Source of the DNA: Apostichopus californicus
Taxonomy: Eukaryota; Echinodermata; Holothuroidea; Aspidochirotida; Stichopodidae
Direction: 5' to 3'
Length of the DNA stretch: 22,140 nt
Assembly: GCA_020650975.1 (NCBI GenBank)
Contig: JAIPMN010002491.1
Span: 3,125-25,264, forward strand
In this document: one piece after another, positions 1 through 10,615 of the stretch
Layout: each line of letters opens with the position of its first letter
Position numbering within the stretch: position 1 is the stretch's first letter
Notes under the pieces: model-generated
Databases searched by the model: none
Told to the model about the DNA's origin: nothing
Seen by the model: only the letters and a program-made list of their open reading frames with translations
Program-made: the position numbers and the translations under genes

Positions 1-1266
1 TTATAATTCAAACTGTGAGATTGACGTGTAGTTGGTTTGTCTTTGTCTTCAAGAAGGTTATTTATGTTGCTTGGAATTATGCCATGAGTCTCTTTATATA
101 TGGTAACAATTCGTGCTTTGATTCTTCTGTTTTCGAGGGTATCCCAATTGAGTTCTTTTAACATGTCTGTGACACTACTAAAGCGACTATATTCATTTTT
201 GACGAACCTGGCAGCACGTCGCTGAACTTTTTCCAAGGATTCTTTGTGGATTTGCTGATGAGGGTCCCAGATTACACTGGCATATTCCAGTTTGGGTCTA
301 ACAAGAGCTTTAGAAGCTGTTTCTCTTGCTGATGATGCACAATTCCAAAAATTTCGTTTGATAAGACCAAGGATTTTATTGGCACTATTTACCGACTGGT
401 TGATGTGTTTTGACCAAGTAAGGTCACTTGAAAGTTCGACTCCAAGATAGGGATGGTGTTTAACCTCTTGAAGGATGGAGTCACCCATTGAGTACTCATG
501 ATTTGGAATATTCTTCTTGTGAGTCATCCGCATAATGAAGCATTTTGTTGAATCTCATCTGCCATGCTAACTCCCAGTTACAGAGTGAATTTATGTCTTT
601 TTGAAGATTGTCACAATCACTACTGGAATTTATTTGTCGGTACAGAATTAAATCATCTGCAAACATTCTTACATCAGAAGCGACACAGTCGGGTAGGTTG
701 TTTATGTAGACTAGGAACAGCAGGGGACCCAAAACTGTTCCCTGTGGGACTCCGGAAAATACAGGAGAACTTGTTGATGACTCCCCGTCAATAATGACAT
801 TTTGAGTTCTGTTGGATAGAAAATCCTCAATCCACCTGTTGGTATTGTGTCTGATGCCAAGATGTTCAAGTTTCATCAGGAGGCGTCTGTGAGGAACTAC
901 ATCAAATGCTTTGCTAAAATCCATAATACAGAGATCTACATGACCTCGATTTTCCAGTATTTGAGTTAAATCATCTACAAGTCCGGCTAACTGCGTTTCA
1001 CTTGATCTCCCGCGACGAAACCCATGTTGTTTATCACTAAGATTGGAGTATTTATCAAAATGAGTCATCATATTACTAACAATGATATGTTCAAGCTGTT
1101 TACAGATAATACTTGTAAGGGAGACCGGGCTGTAATTTGATGGAGCAGATCTGTCACCTTTTTTAAATACAGGAGAGACATTGGCCTTCTGCCAGTCACA
1201 TGGTATTGTACCAGTGGACAGAGATTTCTGGAAGAGCTTTTGAAGTATTCTCAGGTCAGTGAGGTC
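1..1266 (-). pseudogene. LINE reverse transcriptase fragment (CR1/Jockey-type), 5'-truncated and frameshifted
   Basis: This is the C-terminal half of a non-LTR retrotransposon reverse transcriptase, which copies element RNA into DNA at a nicked target. Reading leftwards it shows the fingers segment (DWQKANVSPVFKKGD, PVSLTS), the HGFRRGRS block, MDFSKAFDVVPH with a catalytic Asp, GVPQGTVLGPLLF, and the active-site box FADD at about 652-663. Near 545-548 the frame breaks within MRFN/KC. The remaining thumb and C-terminal part (YLGVELSSDLTWSKHI, LVRPKLEYASVIWDP, KVQRRAARFVKN) continues in another frame to the window edge. The 5' end stops abruptly at about 1262-1267, where the plus-strand transposase begins, which is typical of a 5'-truncated LINE insertion. 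The element's 3' end lies outside the window. Clade assignment to CR1/Jockey rests on motif style only. It is not expected to be functional. Confidence 0.9.
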
Positions 1267-2818
1267 ATGGTTCGAAACTATATTAAAGGGAATGGGAAGA
1301 GAAGTTTCCAAGCTTACAATGAAGGACAAGTGGAAGCTGCACTACTTGCTATTGAGAATGGAATGTCCCAAGTAAAAGCAAGCAAGCATTACAGTGTGCC
1401 TCGAGCAACCTTGCAAAATAAACCGAAAAAAAAACATCAGCAATCAGTTGGAAGAACACCAGTACTTAGTAAACTTGAGGAGAAATTAATGGTTGAAACG
1501 GTGTCTGAAGTTTCGAAATGGGGGTACCCTCTCACCCCATTGGATTTTAAACTGGTTGTAAAACATTATCTAGATTCAAATGACAAAGTGGAACCACAAT
1601 TCAAAAACAATATGCCTGGTGATGACTTTGTTTCCTCATTTACAAAGCGTAACTCACTGAGTTTACGATTTGCCGGAAATATTTAACGGGCAAGGGCACG
1701 AGTTGGAATTGATGAAATAGAAGAGTACTTTCAAAACCTTGAAACATCTCTAAATGAAGTTGACCCACTCAACATATACAACTATGATGAGACCAATCTA
1801 ACAGATGACCCTGGGGCTAAAAAGGTAATGGTTCCTAGAGGGATGAAGCGTGTTGAGCGGGTGCAGGAACACTCAAGAACATCAATCTCGTTGATGGTGT
1901 GTGGAAATGCAGCAAAAGAGTTGCTTCCCCCATTTGTTGTGTATAAAGCACAAAACTTATACGAAAATTGGACAAGTGGTGCACCTGAAGGGTCCAAGTT
2001 TGATGTTACACCAAGTGGATAGTTCGATACCAGGACATTTGAGCGTTGGTTTTTTGAGCTTTTTCTACCGCACGCTTCAAAACATGTGGGAACCAAGGTA
2101 CTGATTGGAGACAATTTTGGCATCTCATTTTTCCCCAGAAGTGGTGAAAGCAGCCATTGACAATGACATTTACTTCACTGCTTTACCGCCAAATTCCACA
2201 CATCTAACTCAACCTCTGGATGTTGCTTTCTTTCGACCACTGAAATCTGTATGGCGCAACATCCTAGATACATGGCGAAAGGAGTCACGTCGCCTTGGAT
2301 CAATTCCAAAGGAAATTTTCCCTTTGCTGCTCAGGAAGTTATGGGAGCACCTGGAAGCGCATTGTCTGGAAAACCTCAAGTCTGGTTTTGCTGCAACTGG
2401 ATTATTTCCTCTTGATGCAAAACAGGTATTGAAACACCTTCCTGGAATTAATAAAGACATCAATCCTGACGACATCGGTCGGAACCTGGATGGTTCTCTT
2501 ATTAAACTTTTGGAAGAAAACCGTGGAAAGCGGGATGAAACCAAGTCGAAACGGGGTAAGAAAATAAAGGTTACACCAGGCATGCAGATAACTGAGAGAG
2601 ATGTTACAGTGAATGATGTCGCAGGTCCATCAGGGTTGCAAGACAGAAAGAAGGACATCGATGAAAACCATTGTTTAGTTTGTGACACTGACTACGATGG
2701 CTACTCTGGTCCAGAATGGCTTCAGTGTGTTTTTTGCTTAGTCTGGGTTTGCGGTGATTGTAATGGAGGGATGTATAATGCAAATTTCACATGTCCAGAT
2801 TGTAAAACTGAGGAATGA
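1267..2818 (+). pseudogene. pogo/Tigger-type DDE transposase, inactivated
   Basis: The reading frame starts with MVRNY, usual for pogo-type transposases, followed by a psq-like helix-turn-helix (EAALLAIENGMSQVKASKHY, about 1330-1395) and a second DNA-binding region. The DDE_1 core has its first Asp in NYDET (1786-1788), the second in IGDN (2110-2112) and the third in QPLDVAFF (2219-2221), about 35 residues after the second. A C-terminal cysteine-rich finger (CLVCD, WLQCVFC, CGDC, CPDC; about 2676-2812) resembles a PHD-like zinc module. Three lesions break it: TAA at 1684-1686, TAG at 2020-2022, and one extra T in 2115-2118 that shifts the frame right after the second Asp. Between lesions the coding sequence is well kept, so decay looks fairly recent. 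The 5' flank is replaced by the LINE fragment, and no terminal repeats could be assigned with confidence. Confidence 0.92.
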
Positions 2819-2986
2819 AGTTACTGATCTGTTTGAGCCAACGTTATATTCTTCTTTTCTTGCTTCTTTGGTCAAGATTACCTAAATTCATAAGTGACTA
2901 TTAGCTATTGGGTACATGCTGTTGTCACACACTGTATTTCCATGTTAAATGTTTCAATAGTTTTTACTTATTTCAGTTGCTCAAGA

Positions 2987-2992
2987 AATAAA
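2987..2992 (+). promoter_or_regulatory. Candidate polyadenylation signal of the pogo-type transposase
   Basis: An AATAAA hexamer lies about 170 bases after the transposase stop codon, followed by T-rich sequence. The position suits a cleavage signal of the element's own transcript. This rests on motif and spacing only. Confidence 0.4.
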
Positions 2993-5040
2993 GATTTTTC
3001 TGATGCTCTCTGTTTTTGTTGAATGCTGTATTATTAATTTCAGTACAGATATAAGTGGTCGGTTAATAGGAAGAATGTGGAATGTTATAATGGGTTTGGT
3101 GTTTAATTAATTCTTGAGTATTCATGTTATTTCGCTTTCTAGAAGCTAATGTAAAATTTTCATTTTGTATATAAAATTTGTAAAGAACATGTTATTTTTT
3201 CAGAAGCAATACAATTTGGATTTGACGACTAAAAAATTGCATTCTTCTAGTAAATTTGATTTTAAGAGTTAATTGACCATCATTTAGATTTTTTAAATTG
3301 TTTATTCTTCACTATAGGCTAGTAAATTGATATCTGTAATTTAAATGAAACCTTTGAGCCCTTTCATGCCTATCATTTTTGTTGTGGACTATGAATATGA
3401 CAGTTTTCACAGAAATCTTGTAAACGGCCAAAATTGCCCCGGAAGTGGGGTAACTTTGGCTGGGTGGTTTTTGCACCCTAGGTTCTTCAAAAGGGGGTGG
3501 TGTAAAATGGTACCCCCATAGCATTAAGTCACTTACCTCAAATGGTAATTATTTGGTAGAAACAATTTCAGATTAAGTTCATTGGCAGAGATAAGGAAAG
3601 TTTCCAGTAAAAAACCCGCCAAAGTTAGCCCGTTTTACGGGTACATTGTACTCAAGGCCGAAGCCAATGATTTTGAATTAATCAGGTCGCACATCCGGAG
3701 TCTATGCATGCTAAATTCTTCAATAGCGCCCTTTTTATGTTTTTGTAGTTTTGATTAACGAGTGTGTGGGCATAAATCATTTATTGAAACGTGTACAATT
3801 TGATAACTGTTGACCGCCGGCTCTAAGTCTGAATTTGACACGATATTGCTTTAGGAAGAAACAATAACAATAAAAGAGGACTATCAAAAGGATCTTATTA
3901 TTCTTTAACATACATGCTTCAAAGATCAGAGTTTTATCTGTCAGAAGCTAGATGAAAGACCAATCATACGTTCACTGCTAGAAGATCAGTAACCACAGAA
4001 AAAAACTCAAAACCAATATTTATTTAAGTATAAAGTGTTTTGAAATTTTTGGCATTGAGTGCACTGAAGCCTATATGTTGACTTCTGCGTTAGTATTGTA
4101 AATAAAGAGTCGAGAATAACAGGCCCATAAATATATATTAATAGGGGGCAAGTTCAGAACTCACGTAGACGGAATTTTGTCAGGCAAAAAGCGGTAATGA
4201 TACGAACCTTAATGTTAATCTCTTGAAATAAAACTCTTTGGAATTCAATTGTAGAGAAAATTGAGAGAATCCCTTCTGGTAAGTAGAAATATATTTATTC
4301 TGGGTGATATATAGCCTTTCTAGGGGAATATATCAGTAGATTTAACATAATGTAATCTCGTACATTATACCCAACGATTCATTCACACGTTCGTTTACCC
4401 CATCACACAAACCAATAGAAAGCAGACAAATTCTACAAGAGTAAACCGTAATTTACCTCTCAGTGAATATGTTGGGAAGTTTCCTTGGACAGGTCAGCTG
4501 TTAAAAGATGCAGAAGGCCCTGGTCGAGGAACTTACAAGTTATAAGGGGACCGGGCCCGGTTTTGATAAACATCTATATTAACACAAAACATATGCAATG
4601 TACATTAATCATCATTGTATTGATGTAAGCTGTTCTTTAGTTTGGCAAGTGACCATGTCGTCATAAGAAATTACCCAAACAGAGTCAAAATCGGGCGCAG
4701 TAAGCGGAGGCAATGTGCAACTCAAGATAAAGCAATCCCTTTGAAAGAATGTCCATAATAATATATGCAATGGCATACAATCTGAGTTGAACAGCAGTGG
4801 AGGATCCAAGGAGGGCAGGCAGGCTTCGGGCACTAGCTCAGCGTAGAATTAATTAAGATGGCTTAAGTTCCATTGGTGTTTGCAACATTCACTTTTGATG
4901 AAATTGTAAATGGCACTTAAGAAAACATCATGGCTCTTTAGACGCGTTCGCAAACTGACCAGGATATCATATACAGAATCTTACATTTACGCCAACAAAT
5001 ATATTGAATTAAAATAAAACAATATACGTCTCTTTTTCCT
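2993..5040. other. AT-rich spacer without a recognised gene
   Basis: No open frame here has recognisable protein motifs; the short frames near 3312-3524 and 4612-4833 have low-complexity or unremarkable translations. The left part (to about 3.4-3.65 kb) may still belong to the pogo element's 3' flank. The right part probably includes the 5' intron and any first exon of the TRIM gene, but no first exon could be picked. A 12-base perfect palindrome ACCGGGCCCGGT sits at 4550-4561. Confidence 0.5.
3427..3631. repeat. Inverted-repeat set around a GGGGTAACTTTGGC motif
   Basis: GCCAAAATTGCCCC (3427-3440) and GGGGTAACTTTGGC (3447-3460) form a hairpin with a short loop. A further inverted copy of the motif, extended as CCCGCCAAAGTTAGCCC, lies at about 3615-3631. 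Reverse-complemented, this last copy matches 3448-3471 with a small gap. Such repeats are typical of ends or subterminal regions of DNA transposons, possibly the adjacent pogo element or a small MITE, but no target duplication was found. Confidence 0.5.
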
Positions 5041-5044
5041 TCAG
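5041..5044 (+). other. Splice acceptor in the 5' UTR of the TRIM gene
   Basis: A pyrimidine-rich run (ctctttttccttcag) ends 13 bases before the TRIM start codon. The same arrangement (atttccttgcag then a short leader then ATG) precedes the pseudogene copy at 10662. This suggests that the coding exon follows a 5' UTR intron. Confidence 0.6.
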
Positions 5045-5057
5045 GTTTCCTGTCAAG

Positions 5058-7253
5058 ATGGCTTTTCTTATTCCTATAAATGACATCGATGAAAGCTTAT
5101 TTAAATGTGCAATTTGTCTAAATAAATTGAGAGAACCGAAACTTCTTCCTTGCCTGCATCGATGTTGTACGGATTGCTTACAATCAAAACTTGGAGAACC
5201 CAATGAATCATTTCAATGTCCAAAATGTAACCAAGAATTTAACATACCATCTGATGGATTAAAAGGACTGAAGACAGACTTCCATATGAAATCTGTATTA
5301 TATTTCATTGACCTTAAAAGTAAATTTGATAGCGAAGAGGAAATAGACTGCGCAGGTTGCTCAAAGAAAATGAAACGTAAGGCTTATTGCTTCAAATGCA
5401 GCGACTATTTGTGCGAAGATTGCGGTCAATCCCATCGCAAACATAAGATCATGAAAGAGCATTGGGAGTTTGTCGTAGTTCTTAAAGATGTTGGATTAAG
5501 TGAGATGATGGAGAAAGGTATGGCTTATATTTCGAAGGCGCCAAAGTGTCCGATTCATAATGACAAAGTATCGGATGCATGCTGTGGCTCTTGCGAAAAC
5601 ATCCCTCTTTGCATCGCGTGCGTTACAACTGGCAAACACAGCGGCCATAACATAAATAACGTTAGTGACTTTGCACAAATGGAGAGAACAAAATTTGAAG
5701 AAGAAGTAAAAAACCTAGAAGAAGTTCGAAATAAGGTTTGTAGCTTATCTTTGAAAATAAAGACTGTTGGGAAACAACTTACCTCGAATGCTTCAGCGAG
5801 GAGAAGCATTCTGCAAACACAATACGACGAGGAAGATGGAAAATGGACAAAACTACTGAAAGACCATCAAGACGCTACTAAAATCCGAGAGAAGGAAGAC
5901 GTAGCTCAATTAGAAAAACAATTGGAAAAGGAAACGGCAGCACTTAAAGTAAAATATAACAAGCTTATACAAGAACGCAAAGCAATAACTGAGGAAGAAT
6001 TACAAGGGAAACACAAAGTTAAAAAATTGAAAGGAATGGAAATATCAAAGGAGCTCGATACTTTGAGGAATGAATTGCATTATCTACAACAATCTATAGA
6101 CAAACAGACAGAACAGAAAGCTGAAGAACTGAAGAAGATTTCGGACTTGACTGAACAAAGCGTGCGAATGTGTGATAACCTAAGATCATCCGCATCTGTT
6201 ATATTGTCGACACATGACAAATGGTCGGACGCCAGCTGTATTCCATACTTGAGAAAAGCTTGCAAATCTCTCATTGATGGTGTTAAGATGGAATTTCCAG
6301 AGTTGGAATCCCTTTCCTTGATTGAAAAAAGAAATCTTCCACCACTTAACAGTGACAAAGTTAGAATTCCGGAGGAGGAGGACTTGGTGGTTAATATTGA
6401 AGGAAGCAAAAATGCGGCTTGGTGGATCACCGGACTAGCAAGTGGTAGAGACGGGCGGATCTTCATCACTAGTGAATCTGCAGATAGGCATGCGGCGACA
6501 ATCATCTACAGATTCCACAACGGCGAACTGCAACATTTTCCGCCAAAAGAGGTTCTTCGTTTGAGTCTTCATAAAGCAAATACTGCCTTTTCACATTCAT
6601 CGGTCATTTTCCCATTTGGAGAAAAGGAAATCCGTATTTATGATGATGATAACGGTTCCTACACAAGAAAGAAAATAGAAAGCATAGTGGAGAAATGGCT
6701 ACCTGATCTATCTGTAATGGGCGCAGTTCTCGACTATGCTAATAATCAGATCTTGGTGTGTACTAACAGCAGGGATACATTTGTTCTCGATAATACACTG
6801 ACCTTCCTTTACAAGTTTACATTACCAGATGTGATCAGTTGGCCCAGAAATATTGCAATTCGCAATGACAAGCTACTCGTTTGTGATTTTGCTAGGAGAC
6901 GTGCGCATATTGTGACTCTGGAAGGGATGGAGGCTTCTTTACAAATTGAGATCACTAAACCGGATTTTGAAGAGGGCGACTGGGGACCTCTTAGTGTTTG
7001 CATGGATAAGAAAGGGTTCATCTACATGCTTTGGGAGGCAACCATCAGATATCAATCTCGATGTAACCTGGTGCAGTTTAGTCAAGATGGTCGAACCTTG
7101 CTGAAGAATAAACCAGTGGAATCTGATGCACAATTTGTTGCAATGTTGGATACAGACGAGGGCGAGAAACTTGTGGTGGCCACTTGGACTTCAAAGAGGC
7201 TATACGTCTACGGATTGGTAAGCACACAGACTATATTGCTACCATTTATGTGA
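5058..7253 (+). CDS. TRIM-family RING/B-box E3 ubiquitin ligase with beta-propeller-like C-terminus
   Basis: A 731-residue protein in one uninterrupted exon. The RING finger has C17, C20, C32, H34, C37, C40, C54 and C57 (C3HC4), expected to bind two zinc ions and recruit an E2 ubiquitin-conjugating enzyme. B-box 1 uses C98/C101/C111/C114/C119/C122/H126/H129. B-box 2 uses C164/H167/C176/C179/C185/C188/H194/H197. A highly charged coiled coil spans roughly 205-385, normally the antiparallel dimer. Residues about 430-731 contain NHL-like beta-propeller strands (WPRNIAIRNDKLLVCDF, GPLSVCMDKKGFIYMLW), likely the target-binding domain. All metal ligands are present, so it looks functional. The start is the first ATG after the acceptor at 5044. 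A good splice donor (GTAAGC, 7218-7223) lies 12 codons before the stop, so the last residues may be replaced by a downstream exon. Its specific ortholog and substrate are unknown; such genes are expanded in echinoderms. Confidence 0.9.
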   Translation: MAFLIPINDIDESLFKCAICLNKLREPKLLPCLHRCCTDCLQSKLGEPNESFQCPKCNQEFNIPSDGLKGLKTDFHMKSVLYFIDLKSKFDSEEEIDCAGCSKKMKRKAYCFKCSDYLCEDCGQSHRKHKIMKEHWEFVVVLKDVGLSEMMEKGMAYISKAPKCPIHNDKVSDACCGSCENIPLCIACVTTGKHSGHNINNVSDFAQMERTKFEEEVKNLEEVRNKVCSLSLKIKTVGKQLTSNASARRSILQTQYDEEDGKWTKLLKDHQDATKIREKEDVAQLEKQLEKETAALKVKYNKLIQERKAITEEELQGKHKVKKLKGMEISKELDTLRNELHYLQQSIDKQTEQKAEELKKISDLTEQSVRMCDNLRSSASVILSTHDKWSDASCIPYLRKACKSLIDGVKMEFPELESLSLIEKRNLPPLNSDKVRIPEEEDLVVNIEGSKNAAWWITGLASGRDGRIFITSESADRHAATIIYRFHNGELQHFPPKEVLRLSLHKANTAFSHSSVIFPFGEKEIRIYDDDNGSYTRKKIESIVEKWLPDLSVMGAVLDYANNQILVCTNSRDTFVLDNTLTFLYKFTLPDVISWPRNIAIRNDKLLVCDFARRRAHIVTLEGMEASLQIEITKPDFEEGDWGPLSVCMDKKGFIYMLWEATIRYQSRCNLVQFSQDGRTLLKNKPVESDAQFVAMLDTDEGEKLVVATWTSKRLYVYGLVSTQTILLPFM

Positions 7254-10053
7254 ATAAGTGTATCGACGGAACGTCCATGGAATTTACGTGTTTGCAAGTT
7301 ACGGTTCAAACGTTATAAGAAAAAGTTAATAGTGAATAGTATAAATAATAATTAGAAGAAACAAACAATTGATCTCTATGGAATTAGATATACTTTCATA
7401 TATTTTCATCTCAGATAGATATGGGTTCGTACTTGGGGGTAAAATGTAAATCAACCGATCATGTCAATATTTGCAGTAAGTATTGATTTAAACTATATGC
7501 GAACGTAATCGTTGTTAAGATTAAAGAAAAATCTATACAAAAAAAAATTAGAAAAGCTTCCTGCAAATATCAGAGGCCACATTTTGAGATCTGTGAATTT
7601 CTTGACACATACAAGAGATGAAACAAGTACTTTAGGATACATGGTTTGTTTGTTTTGGTGTATGTTATTGTGCAGGATGAATGTTGTTATTCAAACTTTT
7701 TGACCAGTTCGACGTTTACTTGTGACCTGCAGTTAATTATGTCTCGTGAGAAGGGTTTTAACTGTAAATTGTATTTATTTACAATGTATCTTACAAATTT
7801 ACAGGGTAACGTGGAAGATAGCTTACAAATGTGTTTACATGATTGAAAAATGCTGCTTCCATTCTCATTGCAGATCGCAGTGGACGGAAACTGATAACGG
7901 TCGCAATGGTATCCATTGGTGGCAAGTTACCGGCTCAAGAACCATGCAGTCAGAGAGATCTGATCGGACGAGAAAATTAACTTAATAGTCGTAAACGTAC
8001 AGGAAGAGATTGTGAAACGAAGCGAATTTGATGATATATGTGATAATATACATGGGACTTCATCGACATCAGCTTTTGGTTTTCCTATAGGATTGGAATA
8101 CATGTAGTATAACTTTGACAAATTCAATTAAATGTTGAATAGTTATTGTTTAATATTGGTCGAGTAACTTCACAATTAATTGGCAGTTACAAATTACCTG
8201 TTAGTGACAAACAAAGAGAAATGTGTTGCACATGTGTGACATCACAAGTATTGCGTCATCTAGTTTCCAAATGAGTAACATATAATGATCGCTGACTAGT
8301 GTCATGTATAGAGCCTTGTAGTTTGATGAGTCATTGTGTACTTGAGGAGCCATTGTTAATGTAATGATAGATTGTGTGGGATAATCTCTCCTGGTTTATA
8401 AGCAGGCACAGCTTCGTAGCATATTCTTTAAGTTCTCTGTGGGGCTGCCTCTGTAGATCATTATCCACCAGCAGACTTACCCTGGGGTTATGTGCAATAC
8501 GTGGAACATGTCGGTATATTCAAGGGTTAAGATCCGTGTGTGATCTCATATATCAATAGCAATACTTATATCTATATTAGGGGTTTGGTGGTAATTCAGA
8601 CTTTTCTTTATGTGAATGCATTTAATTAAGAAATACGTTAGGTACGGTATGTTATTTTTATAGCAGTAAAATTTTAAGCTTATGTCAGAAGCTCATATAA
8701 ATTGTGTCCTGTAGTGAAGGATGAACTCAGTTTACATTCGACAGTTCACATTATACAGTTTTACAATCTACATTCTACTCTAGCTATGTAAACACGTATT
8801 TCTGTAGCATCTAGATTTGTCGCCGACTTAACCGCAAGGTTGTATATATATCAAATTGTAATCTTCAACAGCTATGCGACTTTATAATATACCCAATTGC
8901 TCGCATAATACATTCGTACTAGCTAAGCCGTTCTCGCGGATAAGTTTCGGTGTCCGTGTTTGCCTTCTTCGGGACAATCAAAATACAAGATCTTGTACCA
9001 AGTTTTCATCGTTCTGGCCTGACGCTAATCACAGACAGAAAATCGTTACAGTATATTTGCAAAGGGAGATTGCTAAAATGGTATAACTGACGGATCATTA
9101 TATTAATTTCTCGCAATTGTATATTTTTACATCAGACTTCGAAGAATAATCCAGAAGCATATGGAATTTTTCAAAACGTTAAATGTTTTAGAATTAACAA
9201 CGTTAAAGCGTACCAGATCTACTTGTAAGCCACTTCTCACCGTATTCCTATATTTCATACATCCTCAAGGCTGTTTTAAGAGACATAGTTCATACAAGTA
9301 CTTTGTTTTTTTATTTGTGGTGACAATATAGGGCAAAGTTGAGATTTATAAGAAAGCATTAATACTCTGTATCTACATAAATTTGTATTGCCAAAGTTTC
9401 AAGTACAGGCACTCAAAAAGTCGGTAAGTTACTGTAAAATCAGTGGACTACGTGCCGGGACCTGGTTACCTGGTACCTTTACCAAAAACCAAAATTGTGG
9501 TAAATATGTTTTGATGATAACAAGTTGACATCTGAGTATCCATAAAGTAGACGTCACGCAATGTATGTAGCACTATAGTATCCTTCCAATTCCGACCAAC
9601 CTATCAAAACAAAGATACCTTTCCTATATAGACTGGTTCGAATCCAGCCAGTCAGCAAATCAGAATCAGATTTTGATTTGCATTTCGCTTACCGTCACTT
9701 ATTTGTCACGGAGAGAATACAGAGGTAAGTTTACCTCATAGTCCGTTCACTTTTTATGACATAAGTGACATACTGGTGTGACTAATTGGTATTTAATTTT
9801 TTTTAAATTTGATTTTTTATTTCTGGCACTAATATTTCTAAAATATATTTTAATGAAACTTACAAGGAATGATCTTTACAAGCAGATTTTAGTAGCTTCA
9901 GTCTCTTCTCCAAATATCATGCAGTGACTTGAATGAAAACCGATATTTCATCTTTAATTCCTGTACATTATCAGATCGATCAATCTTTTTTATGTTAAAC
10001 GCTTTGCAATTATTTTATGTAAGATACTAAAACCCTTCCCAACGTTACAATAC
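7254..10053. other. Long non-coding stretch downstream of the TRIM gene
   Basis: No convincing gene was found. A possible alternative terminal exon of the TRIM gene starts after an acceptor at 7873 (tctcattgcag) or at 7880. From 7873 the frame adds six residues and a stop. From 7881 it reads open to 7985. Other short open frames (7512-7846, 8374-8559, 8874-9086) have no recognisable motifs. The DNA is AT-rich with no clear poly(A) signal that could be tied to the gene. Confidence 0.45.
9631..9769. repeat. Cluster of hairpins including a nested palindrome
   Basis: Three structures lie close together. GACTGG and CCAGTC (9631-9653) flank a TTCGAA centre. GCAAATCA and TGATTTGC (9655-9681) form an 8-bp stem. 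A larger imperfect palindrome at 9694-9769 has outer arms GTCACTTAT and ATAAGTGAC around the perfect inner palindrome GAGGTAA-GT-TTACCTC (9722-9737). The two levels share nearly the same axis. It may be a short foldback element or a cruciform-prone site. Confidence 0.45.
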
Positions 10054-10471
10054 ATATAGTGCAGGGTTGTCCAACCTACGGCCCGCGGGCCACAGTCCGG
10101 CCCGCCGCAGGGTTGCGTCCGGCCCGCCAGAGATGCTCTACGGTGCGAAATTTTAGTGAGCAGATTTATTGATAACAATTTGAAGCTATATAATCAATCA
10201 TTCGAACCTACTGGGTCCAAAAAACTGCATACAGGTCAGTTTGTGTGACACTCTCTCAGCGGAGGGGGGGGGGGGCGGCTGGACTTTATTCATCTGTTTT
10301 ATCAGGAAGGAAAATAAATCAGTGCGCTCCGCGCGCAGTGCTCACATTTTGTTGCCTTGGGCTTCGGGCAAAAAATCGACAAATCGAGCGTAGGGTTCAT
10401 GCGGCCCCCTCCTTCATCATGATCATTCCATGTGGCTCCTCTGCAAAAGGTTGGACAACCCTGATATAGTG
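10054..10471. mobile_element. Non-autonomous hAT element (MITE) with target-site duplications
   Basis: The element proper is 10062-10463, 402 bases. Its ends are perfect 16-bp inverted repeats, CAGGGTTGTCCAACCT on the left and the reverse complement on the right. It is flanked by identical 8-bp copies of ATATAGTG (10054-10061 and 10464-10471), the target-site duplication length of the hAT superfamily. The interior has GC-rich GGCCCGCGGGCC-type sequence near the left end, a G run, and no transposase frame, so it must have been moved by a transposase encoded elsewhere. The exact duplication and intact ends argue for a relatively young insertion. It sits just upstream of the TRIM pseudogene. Confidence 0.93.
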
Positions 10472-10615
10472 TAAGGAGACTTTAGTCTATTAACTATTCT
10501 GTTATGTGTTATAATCTCTCAGATCGTCTCGTATTTTGATTCTACTTATTTTACTTTCGAATCTATCAATTTATCGAAATGAATCGATGACGTCACATTA
10601 CATTGGGCTATCTGA

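Noticed and set aside
4550-4561. Palindrome ACCGGGCCCGGT as a regulatory site
   Set aside because: A single short palindrome with no nearby promoter features.
7512-7985. Short open frames downstream of the TRIM gene as separate genes
   Set aside because: No motifs, AT-driven composition and overlapping frames; only an alternative terminal exon of the TRIM gene seems worth testing.
9641-9650. T-arm-like GGTTCGAATCC as a tRNA gene or SINE
   Set aside because: No A-box, acceptor stem or anticodon arm at the right distance; it is explained as part of a local hairpin.
10588-10595. TGACGTCA, a CRE-like site, upstream of the TRIM pseudogene
   Set aside because: A single 8-base match before a dead gene; the intact gene shows no equivalent at the same place.
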